DNA of 64,000 bases from Apostichopus japonicus (lineage: Eukaryota > Echinodermata > Holothuroidea > Aspidochirotida > Stichopodidae): positions 37,074,168 through 37,138,167 of the forward strand of contig NC_092569.1 of NCBI RefSeq assembly GCF_037975245.1. The letters run 5' to 3'. The notes under the pieces were generated by a model that made no database searches, was not told the DNA's origin, and saw only the letters and a program-made list of their open reading frames with translations. The number at the start of each line of letters is the position of its first letter. Position 1 is the first letter of the stretch. Positions 34,176-47,604 of this stretch are shown here, in pieces. The position numbers and the translations under genes are program-made.

Positions 34176-34380
34176 GTATCTTGTACAAGAACCACAAAAA
34201 CCTTGAAGATATTCCTTAATTAGTTTACATTAATTTCTTGTAAAATGTTCTTTGTATTTTTTGCTCCTTCATAGTGCAAATTCAACCAGTCCACTGCCCT
34301 TCTTATCTAGGTCGTGCCATGGGCTGCTACAGAGTTATGCATGTCTTAAGGCTGCTCTGGAATTCGCCCCATTCATCAAG

Positions 34381-35784
34381 TATTGTTTTAAGTCTAGTAT
34401 ATTAAAGTTGATTTGTCATGGTCATGCCCATTATCTTCACATTAGCATAATATTGTTTTAAGTCTAGTACAATAAAGTTGATTTGTCATGGTCATGCCCA
34501 TTATCTTCACATTAGCATAATATTGTTTTAAGTCTAGTACATTAAAGTTGATTTGTCATGGTCATGCCCATTATCTTCACATTAGCATAATATTGTTTTA
34601 AGTCTAGTACATTAAAGTTGATTTGTCATGGTCATGCCCATTATCTTCACATTAGCATAATATTGTTTTAAGTCTAGTACATTAAAGTTGATTTGTCATG
34701 GTCATGCCCATTATCTTCACATTAGCATAGTATTGTTTTAAGTCTAGTACAATAAAGTTGATTTGTCATGGTCATGCCCATTATCTTCACATTAGCATAA
34801 TATTGTTTTAAGTCTAGTACAATAAAGTTGATTTGTCATGGTCATGCCCATTATCTTCACATTAGCATAATATTGTTTTAAGTCTAGTACATTAAAGTTG
34901 ATTTGTCATGGTCATGGCCATTATCTTCATATTAGCATAATATTGTTTTAAGTCTAGTACATTAAAGTTGATTTGTCATGGTCATGCCCATTATCTTCAC
35001 ATTAGCATAATATTGTTTAAAGTCTAGTACATTAAAGTTGATTTGTCATGGTCATGCCCATTATCTTCACATTAGCATAATATTGTTTAAAGTCTAGTAC
35101 ATTAAAGTTGATTTGTCATGGTCATGCCCATTATCTTCACATTAGCATAATATTGTTTAAAGTCTAGTACATTAAAGTTGATTTGTCATGGTCATGCCCA
35201 TTATCTTCACATTAGCATAATATTGTTTAAAGTCTAGTATATTCAAGTTGATTTGTCATGGTCATGCCCATTATCTTCACATTAGCATAATATTGTTTTA
35301 AGTCTAGTACAATAAAGTTGATTTGTCATGGTCATGCCCATTATCTTCACATTAGCATAATATTGTTTAAAGTCTAGTACATTAAAGTTGATTTGTCATG
35401 GTCATGCCCATTATCTTCACATTAGCATAATATTGTTTTAAGTCTAGTATATTAAAGCTGATTTGTCATGGTCATGCCCATTATCTTCACATTAGCATAA
35501 TATTGTTTTAAGTCTAGTACATTAAAGTTGATTTGTCATGGTCATGCCCATTATCTTCACATTAGCATAATATTGTTTAAAGTCTAGTACAATAAAGTTG
35601 ATTTGTCATGGTCATGCCCATTATCTTCACATTAGCATAATATTGTTTTAAGTCTAGTATATTAAAGTTGATTTGTCATGGTCATGCCCATTATCTTCAC
35701 ATTAGCATAATATTGTTTTAAGTCTAGTACATTAAAGTTGATTTGTCATGGTCATGCCCATTATCTTCACATTAGCATAATATT
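34381..35784. repeat. 70-bp tandem array
   Basis: Twenty copies of TATTGTTTTAAGTCTAGTAC + ATTAAAGTTGATTTGTCATG + GTCATGCCCATTATCTTCAC + ATTAGCATAA with an exact 70-bp period (34381, 34451, 34521...). Variants TTTTA/TTTAA, TACATT/TACAAT/TATATT are spread in blocks. Intronic. Confidence 0.98.
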
Positions 35785-36555
35785 TGCCCATGTTTGGCTC
35801 ATCCCTACCATGAAGACTCAAAAGATTGGCAGTTTGCCAATATTGTTTTTGTTAAAATAAAAATGTTTTCAAAGTAATATGATTACAATTGGGTGTCAAA
35901 GGCACGTGCTAAGCAAAGGTCAGATCAAAAACTTGGAAATCTCATAAAATGTTGTAACTTCCATATAAAGCTTTAGAGGTGAATAGTTTTTAACAAATTG
36001 CAAGTTATGAACTACCTCTGGTGATTACAAAACAAGCGTTCCATCTAGTAAATTGCAAAACGATATATATTTATCACTTAGTGGGCATATCATATGAAAA
36101 TGAGCGAAAAGAGCTTTTAGTGCCCAAAATCGGGTGTATCTAAACCGAAATAGGCTAATTCAACCCTGCTGATTAGAGGCGTATTCCCAATGCCCACACA
36201 CGATCGGTCTATGAGAAGGGGCTGTAAAGGGAGGGTGAGATGTGGAGATATTCATGTAGGATTGCAGGTAACTTTCAGAGAGGAGGCATGCGTGATGATG
36301 ATATTTAGTTTCACTTTTACTAAAAGAAACAAAGGCCTTTACGTGTTTAACATAAAGCCCTAGGAAAAGAATCCATCACAGCAATAAAGCTTGTAATGAA
36401 AAACACTGGCAACATACAGTATGTACAGTACTGTTTACGTTCAATTTCCATAGCAAAAAGTCAACAATTTTCTATGATTTTCTATGAATTTCTATGAATA
36501 TTTATTATTTTCTACTATTGTAGTTCACACGATGCATAGACATGTCAAGAGAATC
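35785..36555. other. Intron sequence, nothing recognised
   Basis: AT-rich, with a triple TTTCTATGAATTTC-like stutter near 36465-36500. No exon or element ends seen. Confidence 0.4.
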
Positions 36556-37354
36556 TCAGACTCCTTTTACGCCAGTCTAAGAGGTGACAAGTGTCTGCGA
36601 AAGACTCCTTTCACGCCAGTCTAAAAGGTGACAAGTGTCTGCGAAAGACTCCTTTCACGCCAGTCTAAGAGGTGACAAGTGTCTGCGAAAGACTCCTTTC
36701 ACGCCAGTCTAAGAGGTGACAAGTGTCTGCTAAAGACCCCTTTTACGCCAGTCTAAGAGGTGACAAGTGTCTGCGAAAGACCCCTTTTACGCCAGTCTAA
36801 GAGGTGACAAGTGTCTGCTAAAGACCCCTTTTACGCCAGTCTAAGAGGTGACAAGTGTCTGCTAAAGACCCCTTTTACGCCAGTCTAAGATGTGACAAGT
36901 GTCTGCTAAAGACCCCTTTTACGCCAGTCTAAGAGGTGACAAGTGTCTGCTAAAGACTCCTTTTACGCCAGTCTAAGAGGTGACAAGTGTCTGCTAAAGA
37001 CTCCTTTTACGCCAGTCTAAGAGGTGACAAGTGTCTGCTAAAGACTCCTTTTACGCCAGTCTAAGAGGTGACAAGTGTCTGCTAAAGACTCCTTTTACGC
37101 CAGTCTAAGATGTGACAAGTGTCTGCTAAAGACTCCTTTTATGCCAGTCTAAGATGTGACAAGTGTCTGCTAAAGACTCCTTTTATGCCAGTCTAAGATG
37201 TGACAAGTGTCTGCTAAAAACTCCTTTTATGCCAGTCTAAGAGGTGACAAGTGTCTGCTAAAGACTCCTTTTATGCCAGTCTAAGATGTGACAAGTGTCT
37301 GCTAAAGACTCCTTTTATGCCAGTCTAAGAGGTGACAAGTGTCTGCTAAAGACT
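36556..37354. repeat. 44-bp minisatellite
   Basis: About 18 copies of AGACTCCTTTTACGCCAGTC + TAAGAGGTGACAAGTGTCTG + CTAA. ACTCC/ACCCC and TTTTACG/TTTCACG/TTTTATG variants occur in consecutive blocks from left to right, showing the direction of spread. Confidence 0.97.
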
Positions 37355-37961
37355 GACAATGATACTGACAGCTAGTCCACACATAAAAGGAATACATTGG
37401 TTTTTGTCCCAAAAAACACATCAATACTTTTTTTTCTAAATATTTACATATTGTATGAGCTTACATACATACAGTTTTGTCATGTCAGAACTAAATTACA
37501 GCAAAGAAGTAGCTTTGAGACATTTACTGTACAATGCTAATGTAGAAAATGAACAGCAGAAATAAAACATTAATCAAGGCATCAAGTACTTGACCTGCTG
37601 GTGATTGGACTAGCCAACTATCATACATTAGCACATATAATCCTTGCTTCATTCAAGTTAAACTCCCGACTGAACATGCAAGTATAGTTCTTTCTATTTC
37701 TGGCGTTCAAACAATCATTGAAATCACATTGCTCAACGATATAAACAAAACATCTAAATCGGAGAGTCTGTCATCACGGCTATCCTTTAAAGGAACATTA
37801 ACTACTATCGTGATTTTACTGTATATATATACCGGCATCATATAAGAATGGTAGGCATCGATCTAGTGGACTCTTGTTTATGTTTCATTCAATTGAGCCT
37901 AAACCAATGCATGTAAGAACCAGAAAACAAAAACATTTGGTGGTTCCGATGCCTAAACACA
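37355..37961. other. Intron sequence, nothing recognised
   Basis: AT-rich, unremarkable sequence between the 44-bp array and the LINE tail. Confidence 0.4.
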
Positions 37962-40300
37962 ATTCATATTATTATTTATTATTATTTTACAAAATTTCTA
38001 TAGCGCCTCATCCAATCAGAAATTACTCTAAGGCGCTTTACAGTTAAATACATACAAACATATACAAATATATAAATCGTTAATGTAAGGTATATAAAGG
38101 GTAGAAAATTTGTTATATACCAACTGGCAATAAATTGTATAAAAGCTGCAAATGGGAAATCAAAAATTATACGTACAAATTCTTAAAATTTAAAATATAT
38201 ATGTGTAAAATTAAAATTTTAAAAGCGCAATAAAATTGCAAAATGGAAAATGCGTTGTAATAATGTCACAATATAAATAGTATAGAAAGCACGGTTAATG
38301 GAATGCAGATCTAAATAGAAAGGTTTTGACTAGTCTTTGTAATTCATCTATATTGGCACCTAGCTCCCTCCGATAAACTGGTCCATAATGTCGCAGATGT
38401 GTAATCGAAACGCCTGTTTCCGTGTGAAGAAGTTTTAATGACAGGTTTGGTAAGTAAGGACTTGGATTCTGAGCGTAGAGATTGAGTAGGCTTGTATTTA
38501 TGTATTAATTCAGAGAGGTACAGTAGATAGGGGCTAAACCATTAAGTGACTTATATGTAACAGAATCTTATAATTGAACCTGCAATGAATAGGCAACCAA
38601 TGTAAGTCACGTAACACAGGTGTAATATGCTCATGTCTACGAGTGCGACTTACAAGCCGTGCAGCGCGATTCTGAACTCGCTGAAGGCGATCGGTCAGTT
38701 TGTGAGGCAGGCCATATAGCAGGGCATTGCAGTAATCCAGTTTTGATGTCACAAGGGCATGGATTAAAGTCTTAAACGCATCATCTGAGATATACCTTCT
38801 AATTTTGCCAATCTTTCGGATCTGCCTATAACAGGACTTACAGATGAGTCAACTTGATTATCCATGGTAATATTTTGATCAAGATATACACCTAAATTCT
38901 TTACTTTAGGAACTGAACACATAGGTGTTAGGTCCCATATTTATATACAAGTCTTGCATAGCATTACCCTGAAATTTTGGTGAAAATACAATGAACTGTT
39001 TTGTCCTGATTAAGTTTCAAACAATTAACCTGCATCCACCTGACTATATCTGAAAGGCATGCTTGGAGCTTTAATGATACATCATTCCAGGACTCAAGGG
39101 CACCAAAATTCAAATACAATTGCGTATCATCAGCATAACAGTGATGGCTGATGTTATGGCGTTGAATTATTTCTCCAACTGGACGGGTAAACATGCAATA
39201 TATATCAAAGGACCAAGTACAGATCCCTGTGGCACCCCAAACCTTAGCTGTTTCTCATCAGATATAACATTATCAATTTGTATACATTGCACTCTGTCCC
39301 TAAAATAGGACTTAAACCAATTTAATGAGTTTGACGCAATTCCAAAAGTATGTTGAAGACGATTAAATAAGATCTCATGATCAATAAGATTGAAGGCTGC
39401 CAATAGGTCCGACATGACCATCATTGTTTGGGACCTCTTGTCAAGAGCTGCGGCAATATCGTTATGTACTCTGTTAAGCTGACTCAGTTGAATGGTACTG
39501 GCGATATGCAGATTGGAGATTATCATGCAAAGCATTGGCATTTAAGTGATGTTGAAGGCGTATTGCAACAACTTTTTGTACAAGTTTGGATATAAATGGT
39601 AAATTTGATACAGGTCGGTAGTTTTTAAACACTTGTTTAATCATACCAGGCTTTTTGAGCAGTGGTTTAACAACAGAACGCTTAAAACAAGACGGCACCT
39701 TTGATTCAATGAGTGATTGGTTTATGATGGCGGTTATAATTGGCAGGGGTACATTGCTTCAATAGCCAGGTAGGTATAGGATCCAAGCTGCAGGACTTTG
39801 TTGGGGAGCTTGTAATTAGCTTCCGTACCTCTTCTTCGGTGGCAGGAGAGAAAGATTCTAGAGGACAACCACCAAAAATACTATCGTCTGCCATTATGTC
39901 CACACTGGCCGTGGCATCACAAGTATAATATTCCTCACGAATAGCTGCTACCTTGTTTATAAAGAAATCACCAAACTGATTAGCAAGACTTTCAACACAT
40001 GTGTTTCATGGCAATGTGGCATCATTTGGTACACCCATTAACTCTTTAGTTAGACTGAAAAGTCGTCTTTGATCACTGCCAATTCCGCAATTTGGTTGCA
40101 ATAATAGTTCCGTTTTTCTTGAACTAGAAGTTAATTAACAACTTTACATTGGTTTCTATAAATTTGCCAGTGGACAGTAAGACGAGTCGTCCTCCAGTTT
40201 CTTTCAGCCTTTCTTCGTTCATGTTTTGCATGTCTGAGTGTGTCTGTGTACCATGGGGTAAGCAATGCATGGTAATATTCATGAACTTGTGCACACCACA
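37962..40300 (-). mobile_element. 5'-truncated L2/CR1-type LINE
   Basis: On the minus strand the order is: the linker before RT (TDTLRHAKHERRKAERNWR-like text near 40200-40260), RT, a C-terminal AARLV motif, then a 3' tail. The tail holds the hairpin-like pair GTAAAGCGCCTTAGAGTAAT / GAGGCGCTATAGAAATTTTG and ends in ATTATT repeats, which is typical of L2-clade LINE ends. No endonuclease domain remains, so the element is 5'-truncated. It lies in intron 1, antisense to nothing (same strand as the host gene). Confidence 0.8.
38534..39903 (-). pseudogene. LINE reverse transcriptase, broken in several frames
   Basis: Successive minus-strand pieces give [20 protein letters not shown], then SVVKPLLKKPG and NYRPVSNLPFISKLVQKV, then LLAAFNLIDHEILFNRL (domain A), FGVPQGSVLGPL (domain B), HCYADDTQLYL (catalytic YADD, domain C) and finally KLDYCNALLYGLP and LQRVQNRAARLVSRTRRHEH. 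These are hallmark RT and C-terminal words of L2/CR1-type LINEs. At least four stops or frameshifts separate the pieces, and the aspartate of the domain A 'FD' motif appears as FN, so it is inactive. Confidence 0.85.
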
Positions 40301-42478
40301 ATGAAGTGGATTATGTATTGCCTAATGCAGCAACATATAAAGGAAGGTACCAGGAATCAGTTTATCATGTCGACAAAATCTGTTTAGTGACATAGTAAAA
40401 AAACAGGTACAGTGCATGCATGAATATTAATGAGGTCAAATGTATCCTGTATCTATTTACTAAACACTGTATGGCCCAAGTACATGCAAAGCTAATTCAG
40501 AGATATCTGATTAAGAATTTTATGATTACTGATTAATGTTCATGATATTGCACACAAAAAGCATATATAACGATTGATTGTATGAATGTAGTGTGACAAA
40601 CCTAATATGCCAAGGATGAAAACCATGGAACATTTGGTTCTCGTCATACAGTGCTTAAAAGCCATTTCTTGCAATTAGATGAATATTAATAATAGTTGGA
40701 GACGTCATGGAAATGTGCGTATTATGTACCATTACCATGCCAGTATCGACCAAATTTACGTTAAGCCCCGTGAGATGGAAACCAAGAACAATAGGGCACA
40801 TCTAATCCTCATGGACATCTACTGTATCTACAGTACCAAGTATGACATTGATTCAATTTGTGTTTGTTGAGATATCATATTTATCGTGATAAAAGTTGTT
40901 GCAACGAACAAGAACTTACTACAGTGTAGTTACATCACCATACCTAAATTGTAGTAAATCGGACATACTGTACTGTAAGGTTGAAGAGATATTGGCATTT
41001 TACAAATTTTCTGTTACATCCCGCCCACTCATTAATATTCAAGAGATGAGAACCATGCAGGGCACATCTACACATAATGGGGCATCTACCTATCAAGTAT
41101 GAAATTGACTCAACTTGTTGTACTTGAGATATTGTGTTTACAAGCCAGCTGCCACATCCACACACGCTATATGCACATGCCAGCACAATCACAAAGGTTA
41201 CTGAGCCTTCGGCATCTTACTGTGAACAGATTTTATCAGTGCTGGGGAAGTTCAGGAAATAAACATTTTATTGGATAAAGGTTGCCTATATGTTTCAAAT
41301 GAATTTGTGTGGGTGTTGCTGCTATGAAGTACACATGTGCTCATGGACCTACTTTATGCTGCACATGGCATCTTGAAATTTTTCCTTCACCAGATTTTTT
41401 TTCAAGTTTGGGTTTTGAAACTAGGAAAGTTTGACCCTTATTTTCTTCTAACATTAACCCGGGTATTTTGTTCCACATCATTGACCTAGGCCCATGCTAT
41501 AAATTGAAGAGAAAAGCATATAAGAAGAAGGCTTGTTTAGATGCAGTGCAAATGTCAATACCATCAGAATGTTAATGGGTTATCCAGCATTTTTATTTAA
41601 AGAAAATGCTACCTTAATCCTGCTCTGAATAGACTTACAGTTAGGCCAGAAACATCAGGATTATCTGACACTTTCTGAATGTATATATAATCTCTGATCA
41701 ATATAATCTCTTCCTACAGAGAGGTGTGATAAACCACATATATTCTGTTCGTTGTATCAGGGGCTGTTTGGGAAGAAAAGTGTCACAAAACGTCAAAGTA
41801 TGAACTTGCGACTGAAAAAGTCAGAAAACGCCAATGTCGCAAATCGTCGCAAAATGTCCCGCCATTTTAGCAATGTCAACCTTGATGTGGTGGCACTGTA
41901 GGCCTGTTTGATATATTGTGGAGTTTTCTGTCTTTGCAACAGGCTGAATATCCAGCTGGTTGAAATCACATGATGTCACATTACAGATGCATCAAATTGG
42001 AACTTGCTAATCAAACCAAAAATGAAACAGCATTGAGCTTACATAATACTTTACCTTATAAATTAGTATAGAAGAATGCAACTTCTTTGCGTATTTTAAA
42101 TTTATATTAACAACAATCTAGTAACTGTCCCTCACGTTTAACCCCATCGACCCAATGTCAAGAGAGTGGCATGCCTTGTCAATTTTGTTTTTCAACTTTT
42201 GTTTTGATTAGTTTAATATAGAGCCTTTGCTACAGTACATTATTGGGCATTAACATAACTTTTAACAAATGTTGGATCAATCTCTTGTCTTCCTGGAATT
42301 AAGTTGTAGGGATACTGATACAGTGTGGGTTGTAGAAACAATTCTGCTTGCTACCCCAATGCCTGCACTGCAAATATACTGTGGTTACATTACTACTGTA
42401 GGTACAATAAGTAGCTCTAGTTTAACAGGTCTACGGGTTAGAAAGTGGCATATTATATACAGTACTTAATGGTCATGT
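40301..42478. other. Intron sequence, no gene seen
   Basis: About 2.2 kb of AT-rich sequence. Three segments carry the phrase (C/T)ATGAATATTAATxAG or CTCATTAATATTCAAGAGATGA (40425, 40680, 41030), suggesting diverged copies of a short repeat. No coding words or element ends were found. Confidence 0.4.
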
Positions 42479-42486
42479 ATGTAGAC

Positions 42487-44569
42487 CAGTGGCGTCGCCA
42501 AGGGGGGGCCAGGGGGGGCATGTGCCCCCCCTGGAAAACCTAGTGCCCCCCGAGTGCCCCCCAATCTGAGATTTGGGTTGGTAAAAAAAATATATATAGT
42601 CTGTTATATTCAACTCCCATCATCTGAGTTGGTTTTTCATAAGGACAAAGAAGCACAGTAATTCGTATTTTCTTCAAATGAGCTGCGAAAAAATGAAAAA
42701 GTTTATCCTTGACCGTTGGGTATCCAAGTCGTAACCCGCGCCATCACAACAGGTGTCGATATTTACATTGAATGTGTCAGTGCTCACGCCATACCAGCGG
42801 CTATACACGTCCGCTTCGCGAGCTACATGACTCATCGTTCAAAACAATGAATTTCCCTGTTCTGGCTGTGCTGCAGCCGTGTTTTTATTTCCTAGGAAGT
42901 AGGACGAATATTCAGAAAATCAATAGGTGCAGTCCAATCAAATTCCTGAAAAGTAGGCCACCCCTACTCTCCAGAGAACACTATTTCTGGACCTTTCTCA
43001 TGATTCTGACCTCAGAATATGAAAGAACGCGCTTTATTTTTTTTTTGGACCGATGAGTAATATCGTTGCTCTGAACCCTAACCTTGAAGGCCTTTGTGTG
43101 GGCCTTTGTGTGCATTTGTCATATGGGTGAGAGTGTTTGTCTGCTGTCTGTGTGTGTCTTTTACCTCTCGTGAATTGGATGCCTGTGAAATGCCGAAATC
43201 CGGACCTGCTGTGAGAAGGGAGGGTACTGCAGTATGTTGCCTTGGTCTGAGGTTGACAGGTTAGGAGCTGACGAAATGTGAGAATGTGAGGGTCCGCAGG
43301 CACCATACTTGCCTATATTTGTGGACCCATATATTAACCTGGTTGTGTAGGGGGTGCAGAGGTCATTTGAGGTTAGATGCTTGTAGGAACAAATGGCGAA
43401 TGTTCACACCTGCATACTGAGCCATACTCGATGTGTGATCAAACTTTGGATTGCATGGTGAGATCCCTGATAGGAGCCAATAACGATGCTGGAACCTGTT
43501 ACATCTTAACAGATAATGGGCGAAAACGAGAAAGACAAGAAAGGAGTCGGGGGTCATGCACACATTAATTCAACAAATGTAGGTTCTATTGATATAGGGT
43601 TAGGCATAATATCGACAGCATGTGGTTCATATCCTCTGCAAAATTCTGCCCCTTGTTAAAATCATTACCTCAAAAATAGCAATTTCTGGAGATATCTTCA
43701 GATCGAATTTAGCATCAAATGTGGCAGCATTTTACATCTAGCCCATCCTCCGTATGCGAAAATTTTCCAAAGGGGAGGGGGCAGTGGCGGCGGCACCGGG
43801 GGGCTTGGGGGGCTCAGCCCCAATGAAAAAGTTGAGGGGGCAAATGCATGATAAGCCCCCCCCCAATATTTACCAAGGCTCCGAAACGTGCATCTGCCCA
43901 TTTTTCAATGCATACTTGTCGATCTGTCCGATGCACACGTATACTATATAGGTGTAATAATTTTAGTAAATGCTGGGGGGACCCTCGGCCCGTCCCCTGG
44001 CTATAGACCACATTGTCACCCCAACCGCGTCTTCACGCCCTGTGAAAAGTGGAAGCAATGAGTGTGAGTACCGGTAAGCGCAACACAACTTCGTCTTAGG
44101 CCAATGACTTGCTTCATTTCAGCCAGTTCTCCTACATCCCCTTACTACACTCAAAAACGTCTTTGCGAGTACACTACGAGTAATAGCTACTCTCTTAAAA
44201 CACCATCGAATATACAAATTACAATGTTTTTACAGACTTTTACGTGCAATCTGAGAAATTGCAGGCTTGAGACCCATATTTTAGGGCTAGGTATTCGCAG
44301 CATAAAACACTCGGGAAGTGCCGTTTCCGGCCATCTGGGGGTTTGAAAAACCCAAAAATTTCTTGTACGCTCCGCGCCAACCGATGGTGGCGCTCCGCTT
44401 AGATAGTCTCTACACATTAGCCCTCCCCCCAATAATTTTCCCGTTCTGCCGTGCCTGGAGGGGGCACCCCCTCCCCCAGGACGGCGATCCGTATCCACCT
44501 AAGTGCCCCCCATCAAATGCTGGTGCCCCCCCTGTGCCCCCCAGACGGAAAAGTCTGGTGACGCCACTG
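42487..44569. mobile_element. Non-autonomous hAT element, 2.08 kb
   Basis: The ends are CAGTGGCGTCGCCA at left and, read inward, CAGTGGCGTCACCA at right. An exact 8-bp target duplication ATGTAGAC flanks them (42479-42486 and 44570-44577). CAGTGGCG is a classic hAT opening. Both subterminal regions are strikingly rich in TGCCCCCC / GGGGGGCA. No transposase frame. A second CAGTGGCGGC word at about 43783, followed by G-runs, may be an end of another nested hAT copy. Confidence 0.85.
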
Positions 44570-44654
44570 ATGTAGACTGCATCAAACATGAGTGACGTGA
44601 CTTTATAACAATTAGCAAATTAAAATTAAGAAGAAACTGCAATGTAGGATACAC

Positions 44655-44935
44655 ACATCTACCTCTGGGGTGTAGGGTACACATGTACATCTACTGTACC
44701 TGCAGTGTAGGGTATTTATATCTACCTCCGGTGTAAGGTACATGCGTACATCTACCTCCAGTAAAGGGTACACATGTACATCTACCTCCAGTGTAGGGTA
44801 CACATGTACATCTACCTCCAGTGTAGGGTACACATGTACATCTACCTCCAGTAAAGGGTACACATGTACATCTACCTCCAGTGTAAGGTACATCTACCTC
44901 TAGGGTACATGTGTACATCTACCTCCAGTGTGAGT
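44655..44935. repeat. 30-bp minisatellite beside exon 1
   Basis: About nine copies of GTACATCTACCTCCAGTGTA + GGGTACACAT, with GTAAAGG and other variants at the left. It lies 100 bp inside intron 1 from the exon 1 donor. Confidence 0.9.
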
Positions 44936-45038
44936 ACCTTAAGGCAGTGCTCTGCAACAAAGCATATAGTGTGTGCTCCGGTATTTGCCCAGTTTGCTTC
45001 TTTCATAATAGTCGTTGATAATAGTGATTGGAACCTAC

Positions 45039-45271
45039 CTGTTATAATCATGTCAGATGGTCGGAGACGCTCCGATGAGTAAGTCCCATGATGCCTTGCG
45101 ACACTACTTTCTACTCTGCCAGGTACTGAATGTGGAAGCATTTGACCACCAGAAAACTTCCCTGGACCACCTCTTGGACTTAAAGCAGCTGGCTTTTTAC
45201 TCGCTGGCAAAGGAGGCAGCCTCCGATTTCCAACTTGGCGACCTGGACTGGACATTTCTTCAATATTCTTA
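45039..45271 (-). CDS. Exon 1 (first visible) of GAF-domain phosphodiesterase-like gene
   Basis: A 233-nt exon on the minus strand with acceptor TTCTATATACTTTAG and donor ACAG|GTAGGTTCC. It reads KNIEEMSSPGRQVGNRRLPP, LPASKKPAALSPRGG, then VARHHGTYSSERLRPSDMII and ends in phase 1, completed by exon 2. The Met at 45255 could be the start; the frame is open upstream to the acceptor, so an earlier exon is also possible. The peptide is a Ser/Pro/Gly/Arg-rich disordered N-terminus with SPGR and SPRGG, possible phosphorylation sites. It has no fold of its own; its place in the gene rests on splice sites and phase. Confidence 0.5.
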
Positions 45272-47604
45272 CTAAAGTATATAGAAAATGTGTTGATCTT
45301 GCTAAAGATGTTTAAGTTTCAATGCATAATTGTGCACTTCCTTTAGAGTGTTTCCAATAGCTGTAATAATCGTTATCAATTGCATGCTGCTGGATAGCAC
45401 TGATCTATGTTATAAAAATGGTCCTACACCGACAAAAGAAATTTCCAGCAGCAAGCTACATCCAAGCAAATTGGAGTGAAACTGACAAAAAAACAAAATG
45501 AGTTCAGAGAAGTGATTGGACACAACACCTCCTGTAATACTGTACTGGCACAAGACTATCAACAATCTCAAAACAATGAAAAACTTGTTGGTTATAATTA
45601 ATCCTATCCTTTGGTTCTATTAGTTTCTGATGCCCTATTTTCTGTCATAGTTTTATACATCTTTTAATATCCCTGACGCCACTCTAATAATCTATTCTCC
45701 ATCTTATCGAGGGCATTAAAAGTTTCAAGGACAAAAACGAATGCTGTTTAGAGAATTTTAATAATTCCCAATTGGCTCCAAATAATAACTTGAGCTTGAA
45801 ACCTCAGTTTCTTGCGAGGCATGAATATTTAACAAGGGTTGTAACCGATTATTGAAAAACACATGATTGGTTTCAAGAGATGCAACTGTCCATAAGAACC
45901 TGGGCAGATCAATCCATTTCTTCCTTGTATCACACATCCAGTGATAAAACGGTTGCTAACCTACATGCGGTGTTGTCAAGTTTCACACACGTCAACTGGT
46001 GACAATCAACCCAACGACCAAGGCATTCTGAAATGTGATTAATAAACAGCTGCAGTTAGATCCAGAAGTAGTTGCAGCAGTAATAACAACCACTAGCAAA
46101 CACTGGCTGCTGCTGTTGCCGTCGACGATGACTATACCGCTGCTGCTACTTAATGCAATCTGTAATGAAAAACACAATGAAAGCTGACAACAAAGAAATG
46201 TTCTTTTTTAGCTTCTTGCATGGAATAGATGGAGTATATATACTGTAAACATATCAGCATTTAGTACAGTTTGCAACCACAGCTCTGCATAATGTTTGAA
46301 AGAGCTTGCAATTTGTAAACCTTGGTAAAATCAGGTACAGAACAGTTTCATAGTTGCGAGTATCAAATTTGAATTTAAGAAAAGGAAAACTGGCTTTGTA
46401 AATCTGAAAAAGATCTTTTGGTCAGTCCATACTGTACGTTCATCACACACCAGCAAAACTAATCTTCATCTAGCAACTTAAATACAATGTGCTATGGTCA
46501 CTTAGCTGAGTCAAAAGAAGAGTCTGTAAAACCAAGTTATGGATTAGAGTACTAGTTTATAGTGACTGCTCTCATGTTTTACTCAATGCAAGATGTACTG
46601 CTACTCCACTACATACAGTAACAGTTCTTACAGTACCGTACTAGATGATCACACATACCAATCTTTTACATGTTGACCATTCACACCCTACTGTATATGT
46701 TGAGTGAGAATTGAAACATTCTTTGAAATACAGTAGTTCATGCATCAAAGGATAGCAAATTATCTCTCAGTACTGGTATTCTGTACAAAATATAACACAT
46801 GGATGTCATGTACTGTCAACATTCCCCAGCTTAAATCATTCATGAAATCTATGACCACTTCTAGCATCTTTCTCATATATGATAACAAACTTTTTCACCA
46901 ATTGTTGCAATGTGAGCAGAAGAATACTGTCCAACATTTTCTAGAATCAGCAGGTAGCCAGCCAATGAAGCAATTGAAATTATGTGAAATTGATTACTAT
47001 CACATCTGCTCAAGGAGGCTCAAGATTGCGCTAGTAATTTATTGATTTAAAGAAGCCAAAACTCTGAATATCTTGCTTAAACTTGTTATTAAATTGTATA
47101 AAAGTAAGTGGGCCTGACGTTTTGATCCTAGCAGGAATTTCTGCAGAGGCTGAATTGTTATTAAATTACACAATTTCAGTAAGTAATTTCTAGTAATCTT
47201 CTCCATACATGTGCGTATATATGAGTGTGGGTATGTCTGTTTCATTCTGCAAATCAAACACAATGGTGTCAACTATACAGTATATAACAAGCCACAACAA
47301 AACATTAAATTGCAAGCAATACTAGTTGATTTTCAGCATACAGGATGAAGAGTTTGTTAACAACAATGCAATCGAAAATTCAAACAACCTATGGCGAATC
47401 TTACAATCGTTCCTAAATGTACAAGAAACATTATTAATTTAGTTTTGTGTACAACACATACTGGAAAAGTACATCATATAAGTGAAGTACATATACTTTG
47501 ATCAATACATGTTAGTGGAGTACATATTATTACATCACATACTTGCTAGATTAGTTATATTGCTATCTATATCAAGGGATGTACTGAACATGTATTAAAT
47601 TGTA
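45272..47604. other. Upstream sequence, no gene seen
   Basis: AT-rich. A CAG/GCA-rich patch at 46060-46150 follows an acceptor-like word on the minus strand (TTTTCATTACAG) and might be an upstream exon. I could not find a donor that gives the phase needed by exon 1. Nothing else is recognised. Confidence 0.35.

Noticed and set aside
46060-46160. Upstream exon of the phosphodiesterase-like gene (CAG-rich, after TTTTCATTACAG)
   Set aside because: An acceptor is present but I found no donor giving the phase 2 end that exon 1 needs, and the peptide has no support.
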